DNA of 37,055 nt from Nitrospiraceae bacterium (lineage in GTDB: Bacteria > Nitrospirota > Nitrospiria > Nitrospirales > Nitrospiraceae): assembly GCA_035623075.1 (NCBI GenBank), contig DASPUC010000053.1:1-37055 (forward strand), written 5' to 3'. Shown here one piece after another: positions 34,122 to 37,055 of this stretch. The translations under genes were made by a program, and so were the position numbers. The notes under the pieces are model-generated. The model was given only the letters and a program-made list of their open reading frames with translations, was not told where the DNA came from and made no database searches. How positions within the stretch are numbered: the first letter of the stretch is position 1; every line of letters starts with the position of its first letter.

Positions 34122-35161
34122 CGTTGCGAAACAGTCTCTTGCGTCAGAAACGTCAGCGTAAACGTCGAACCCTTATCGACTTCGCTGTCGACTGCGATGC
34201 TCCCGTGCATTTCATGGACGATGTTTCGAACATTATATAACCCCAGTCCCGTCCCTTTCCCCGGGGGTTTGGTCGTGAAAAACGGCTCGAATATTTTCTC
34301 CTTCAACTCCGGTGCGATCCCGCAGCCGGTGTCGGAGATTCGAACGTCGACCGTATCGGCCGTCACGCGGGAATCCAGAGTCAACGTTCCGCCGACGTGC
34401 TCCATGGCGTGGACAGCATTCGTGATGAGATTCACGAACACGTGCAAGAGCTCATCCGGGTTGCCGCGGACGGCGGCTCCTTGCGTATAGTGCTTGACGA
34501 CGTCGATATCATGGAGTCGGGCTGCGTAGCGAGCTATTTTAAGTGCCTCGTCGAGCTTCCCGTTGATCGAAACAAGGCTTCCATCCGAAGCGGACGATTG
34601 ACGGGAATACCGTGTCAGGTCTTGGCAAATGGCTGAGGTCCGCTTGACGGCGTCCACGATTTCTCGGGCCTGTTCCTTGATGGTGGGAAGGTCACGTTCT
34701 TCGATCAGATTCTCGGCCAAGCCCATGATCAGCTGAAGAGGATTATTGATGTCGTGTGCGATACCGGTTGCAAACGATCCGATCCCGGCCAACTTTTCCG
34801 CCTGCATTAATTCAGCTTGCAACGCCGATTCATGCTGGATGATCTGCCAGAGCAGGCGGGACGCCGAACCACTCAATAACTCTGTCGTTGTCGGTTTCTG
34901 CGTGCGCAGAACCGCTTCCATGCCGGGATCGCCCGTGACATCGAGAATCAAGCCGATCTCAGGGTTCCGGACCAGTGCCGCGACATCGGTGGTCACGGGG
35001 ATCTGATACTCGCGGGCGCGCTGCAAGCCGGGCGCGCGCGGATCACGATCGGCGATCCCGACGACCTCGATAGACGAAATCTGATGGAACAAGTCCAAGA
35101 GCGCTCTGCCTCCGCGCCCTGCTCCCACGATCGCGACTTTCGTGGGGAGAGCAATGTCCAT
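34118..35161 (-). CDS. Soluble histidine kinase with N-terminal Rossmann (NAD-binding) domain
   Basis: Residues 1-105 form a Rossmann-type domain with VAIVGAGRGGRALL (GxGxxG) and an acidic end to strand 2 (GIADRDPRAP), as in NAD-dependent dehydrogenases and CoA-binding proteins; a DVTGDPGME segment follows. Residues 115-190 hold the dimerisation helix with H136 in GIAHDINNPLQL, and 230-340 hold the HATPase domain with DTGCGIAP and GKGTGLGL. There is no transmembrane segment. The layout suggests a cytosolic redox or cofactor sensor. It ends with a stop that overlaps the next kinase gene; AAAGG precedes the ATG. Confidence 0.92.
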   Translation of the reverse strand: MDIALPTKVAIVGAGRGGRALLDLFHQISSIEVVGIADRDPRAPGLQRAREYQIPVTTDVAALVRNPEIGLILDVTGDPGMEAVLRTQKPTTTELLSGSASRLLWQIIQHESALQAELMQAEKLAGIGSFATGIAHDINNPLQLIMGLAENLIEERDLPTIKEQAREIVDAVKRTSAICQDLTRYSRQSSASDGSLVSINGKLDEALKIARYAARLHDIDVVKHYTQGAAVRGNPDELLHVFVNLITNAVHAMEHVGGTLTLDSRVTADTVDVRISDTGCGIAPELKEKIFEPFFTTKPPGKGTGLGLYNVRNIVHEMHGSIAVDSEVDKGSTFTLTFLTQETVSQR

Positions 35162-35262
35162 GATGACGGCCTTTCGTGTGTGCTAGTCACAGCTGTGCGA
35201 CTGAGGGGGAATGATGAGCGGTGCTCCTCCTCAGCCGCACAGAGGATGGTTGTCGGGCTCTA

Positions 35263-35697
35263 TTAGAGCCTTGCCAACTCCCGTTCCTCCATCGCACGCC
35301 GGACTGCCTCTTTCAATTTTTCTCCCTCGACGGGCTTGACGAGATAATCCACGACGCCTTGCCGTAAGAATGAAGTCGCCATGTCGGTATCCGGGAATCC
35401 AGTCAGCACGATCAAAGGAACGCGCGGATAATTGCTGCGGAAGTAGGCGATCGCCTCGGCTCCGTTGATCTTCGGCATACGGATGTCACAGATGACGACG
35501 TCCAGCAGGAGGCGGTTCTCTCCTTCATTGATCGCCTGAATGGCCTTTTCTCCATTTTCGGCCTCGATCACCTCATACCCGGCCTTTTGCAAGGTCATTC
35601 TTACTACTTTGCGGATATCCGGCTCGTCGTCGACGACGAGAACCCGGCCGTTGCAAGCCTCACCTCCAGTGAAGAATCCAGATTTGAACTCGGTCAT
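35263..35697 (-). CDS. Response regulator of the sensory operon
   Basis: The 144-residue product has a short head (about 15 residues) and a receiver domain with VVDDEPDI, phospho-acceptor D71 in ICDIRMPKING, T in LTGFPDTD and K in LVKPVEGE. No DNA-binding domain is attached, so it probably passes phosphate to, or interacts with, another protein. A very strong AAGGAGG precedes the ATG. The gap to the Rossmann kinase gene is 101 bases, the widest in the operon, and it is probably the first gene. Confidence 0.92.
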   Translation of the reverse strand: MTEFKSGFFTGGEACNGRVLVVDDEPDIRKVVRMTLQKAGYEVIEAENGEKAIQAINEGENRLLLDVVICDIRMPKINGAEAIAYFRSNYPRVPLIVLTGFPDTDMATSFLRQGVVDYLVKPVEGEKLKEAVRRAMEERELARL

Positions 35698-35922
35698 GTC
35701 GTCCTCCTTCGCGGTTGGTTAAGGTTGATGTGTCACTTCGTGTATTTCCTTCCGTCGAATTCTCACCGTTGCCCCTACATTCAGCCATTCAGCAATGGGC
35801 GTGCCAGAATGGTTTGAGAGAAACCTTCTTGATTTCGAGCCAATTTGAATATGTCCACCCTACGATTCCGCATGTCCAGGCTGAAATGCACCACCATGTG
35901 CTGAGATCCACCACCATCAGGC

Positions 35923-35997
35923 TCACCAAATCCGACGCAGCAGGAGCAAGGCACCGACCAAGAGGACAGTGGCCGTCAGGGTCATCACCACGTTCAT
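35923..35997 (-). CDS. Tiny single-span membrane peptide (24 residues)
   Basis: An ATG at 35997 has an ideal ribosome site (AAAGGAGGTGATCA) and starts MNVVMTLTATVLLVGALLLL, ending in RRIW and a TGA stop at 35923. The whole peptide is one hydrophobic helix with a positively charged end, as in small membrane regulators such as KdpF or CydX, although it matches neither by sequence. It is on the same strand as the sensory operon, 225 bases upstream of the response regulator. Translation is inferred from the ribosome site and the helix. Confidence 0.65.
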   Translation of the reverse strand: MNVVMTLTATVLLVGALLLLRRIW

Positions 35998-36291
35998 TGA
36001 TCACCTCCTTTGTGCCCGCCTGCGCCTGTTCCCCAGTCCGTGAATACCAAGTTTCATACCGTGCAGCGTGGTGGGACGCTGAGATGCCGGATGCACTAGG
36101 TTTTTCAGCTGTTAGTGAATGAAAGGTAGGAAGGTCATAAGCATGTCGGTTCACGGGAAAACTGATCGGATTCGATTCGGACTGAATACAAATGGATTCC
36201 CTTTCCGAGAGGACCGGTATCGGGTGGCATGTGTGAGCAAATTGCGTTTCCGAAAGGCACTGAGGTATTCTGCCAGCAGGGAGGAGGTTCA
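35998..36291. other. Divergent intergenic region
   Basis: About 290 bases lie between the tiny membrane peptide (minus) and the BolA gene (plus). No gene is supported; promoters for both directions must be here or nearby, but no clear boxes were identified. A GTG at 36229 is in frame with BolA yet adds residues that are not BolA-like. Confidence 0.4.
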
Positions 36292-36531
36292 GTGATTACG
36301 TCTGAGGTGCTCACCGAATACGTTCGACGAACGATGCCGGATGCTACGGTGACGGTAACGGATCGGACAGGAACGATGGACCACCTCAAGGTTGTGGTGG
36401 TGTCTGAGTCGTTTCGCGGGAGGAACCTCCTCGACCGGCATCGGCTGATTTATCAAGCACTCGATATCCCCTTGAAGGACGGACGCATTCATGCGTTAGA
36501 ACTCACGGCTAGAACAAAGGATGAAAGCTGA
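36292..36531 (+). CDS. bolA: BolA family protein
   Basis: The 79-residue product covers the whole BolA fold: EYVRRTMPDATVTVTDRTGT, then HLKVVVVSESFRGRNLLDRH and YQALDIPLKDGRIHALEL. The HLKVVVVS segment and the conserved RHRLIYQAL helix match the class. BolA proteins pair with monothiol glutaredoxins to bind [2Fe-2S] clusters. The GTG at 36292 follows GGGAGGAGG and is preferred to GTG 36229. The glutaredoxin gene starts 35 bases downstream. Confidence 0.92.
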   Translation: MITSEVLTEYVRRTMPDATVTVTDRTGTMDHLKVVVVSESFRGRNLLDRHRLIYQALDIPLKDGRIHALELTARTKDES

Positions 36532-36566
36532 TAGTTGCTGGCTAACAGCGACTAAGGAGACAGACC

Positions 36567-36890
36567 ATGGCGGATCCAATCGAAGACGAAATCCAGAAGG
36601 AAGTCAAAGCTCACAAGATATTAATTTACGGCAAGGGCACCAAGCAGATGCCGATGTGCGGCTTCACACGCGAGACCATGCAGTTCTTCGATAAGTACGG
36701 GTACCCGTATGAAGTGATCGACGTCTTAACCCAGCCGGCCAAACGAGAAGCGCTCACGAAAATGACCAATTGGCCCACCCTGCCCAAAGTGTTTATCGAC
36801 GGCACCTTCTATGGGGACACCGACATTCTGGATCCGATGGCGGCCAAGGGCGAGATTGAGCCGCTGCTGAAAAAAACGTTTGGAAAATGA
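36567..36890 (+). CDS. grxD: Monothiol glutaredoxin, Grx4 type
   Basis: The 107-residue product has the Grx4 pattern: KILIYGKGTKQMPMCGFTRE, NWPTLPKVFIDGTF and the GDTDILDPM glutathione-binding end. The active site is CGFT rather than the usual CGFS. These proteins bind a [2Fe-2S] cluster with glutathione and transfer it to targets, commonly with BolA, which is encoded just upstream. AAGGAG precedes the ATG. A large inverted repeat follows the stop. Confidence 0.95.
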   Translation: MADPIEDEIQKEVKAHKILIYGKGTKQMPMCGFTRETMQFFDKYGYPYEVIDVLTQPAKREALTKMTNWPTLPKVFIDGTFYGDTDILDPMAAKGEIEPLLKKTFGK

Positions 36891-36909
36891 CAGTCGGTTG
36901 AAGAGATTA

Positions 36910-37006
36910 AGGAGGGCGTCTGTCAAACTCTCCTGCTCGTGGAACGCGCACGAACGGAATGTGCCCGTCCGACACGCACACTCGAGAGTTCAACAGACGC
37001 CTTCCT
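36910..37006. repeat. Long inverted repeat with two inner hairpins
   Basis: The arms at 36910-36932 and 36984-37006 are inverted copies that match at 20 of 23 positions, with one further G-U possible. Between them lie two smaller stems: TCGTG with CACGA (about 36938-36953) and TGTGC (36960-36964) with GCACA (36976-36980). The overall shape is a three-way junction of about 97 bases. It starts 20 bases past the glutaredoxin stop. It could be a terminator, a structured RNA or a dispersed repeat. Confidence 0.65.
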
Positions 37007-37055
37007 GCTGTTTGTCACGCTGGAGAGGATGGAAAAGAGCGGCTGTCATGCTTTT

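Noticed and set aside
35789-36154. 121-codon minus-strand frame covering the tiny membrane peptide
   Set aside because: It is in another frame, has no ribosome site and a non-protein-like sequence; the short frame inside it has both a perfect site and a membrane helix.
1-37055. CRISPR array, tRNA or rRNA genes
   Set aside because: No regularly spaced direct repeats, cloverleaf or rRNA signature was seen on either strand.

Overview
The window is a moderately GC-rich bacterial chromosome segment, most likely from a Nitrospira-like member of the Nitrospirota. This rests on gene content: a nitrosocyanin-like copper protein, small zinc-ribbon and secreted families that recall Nitrospira genomes, paired DUF4136 lipoproteins, a heme-bearing DUF3365 sensor, and many Gram-negative envelope genes. 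No rRNA, tRNA or CRISPR array is visible, and taxonomy is inferred by reading alone.

Layout. Positions 1-138 hold the 5' end of an IS3-type transposase and a probable IS terminus. From 220 to 7309 lie mostly envelope genes: an HExxH lipoprotein, an anchored lytic transglycosylase, a patatin-like lipoprotein, a DUF302 protein, a GNAT acetyltransferase, a PII-like protein, an exported YqgE/AlgH protein and a Pal/OmpA lipoprotein. Positions 7310-8123 are a long non-coding stretch with DnaA-box-like sites and possible IS remains. From 8124 to 13814 lie membrane and secreted proteins of unknown role, a double-ACT protein, the nitrosocyanin-like protein, two tandem DUF4136 lipoproteins and a PilZ protein.

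From 13815 to 18024 the region is looser and shows decay. It holds an orphan CxxCH cytochrome tail, a probably frameshifted PagL-like outer-membrane enzyme, small secreted proteins and an exported SlyD-like FKBP. From 18025 to 24256 come a DUF429 protein, DNA-3-methyladenine glycosylase I, a flavin monooxygenase broken by one in-frame stop codon, an MltC-like transglycosylase, a Mip/FkpA-like FKBP and a Tyr/Pro-rich secreted protein. From 24462 to 30952 come a YbhB-like protein paired with a sodium:solute symporter, two single-domain response regulators, a zinc-ribbon protein, a PBP1B-type penicillin-binding protein and a bactofilin.

From 31036 to 35697 a minus-strand operon encodes a receiver protein, a soluble histidine kinase with an N-terminal NAD-type Rossmann domain, a membrane kinase with Cache, HAMP and PAS-like regions, and a periplasmic c-heme DUF3365 protein. 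The genes overlap or sit close together, which suggests one redox- or ligand-sensing pathway. A 24-codon membrane peptide lies upstream on the same strand. The window ends with a BolA and CGFT-glutaredoxin pair (iron-sulfur handling), followed by a strong branched inverted repeat.

The best leads are the nitrosocyanin-like protein, the Rossmann-kinase sensory operon, the branched inverted repeat at 36910-37006, and a cluster of decayed genes.
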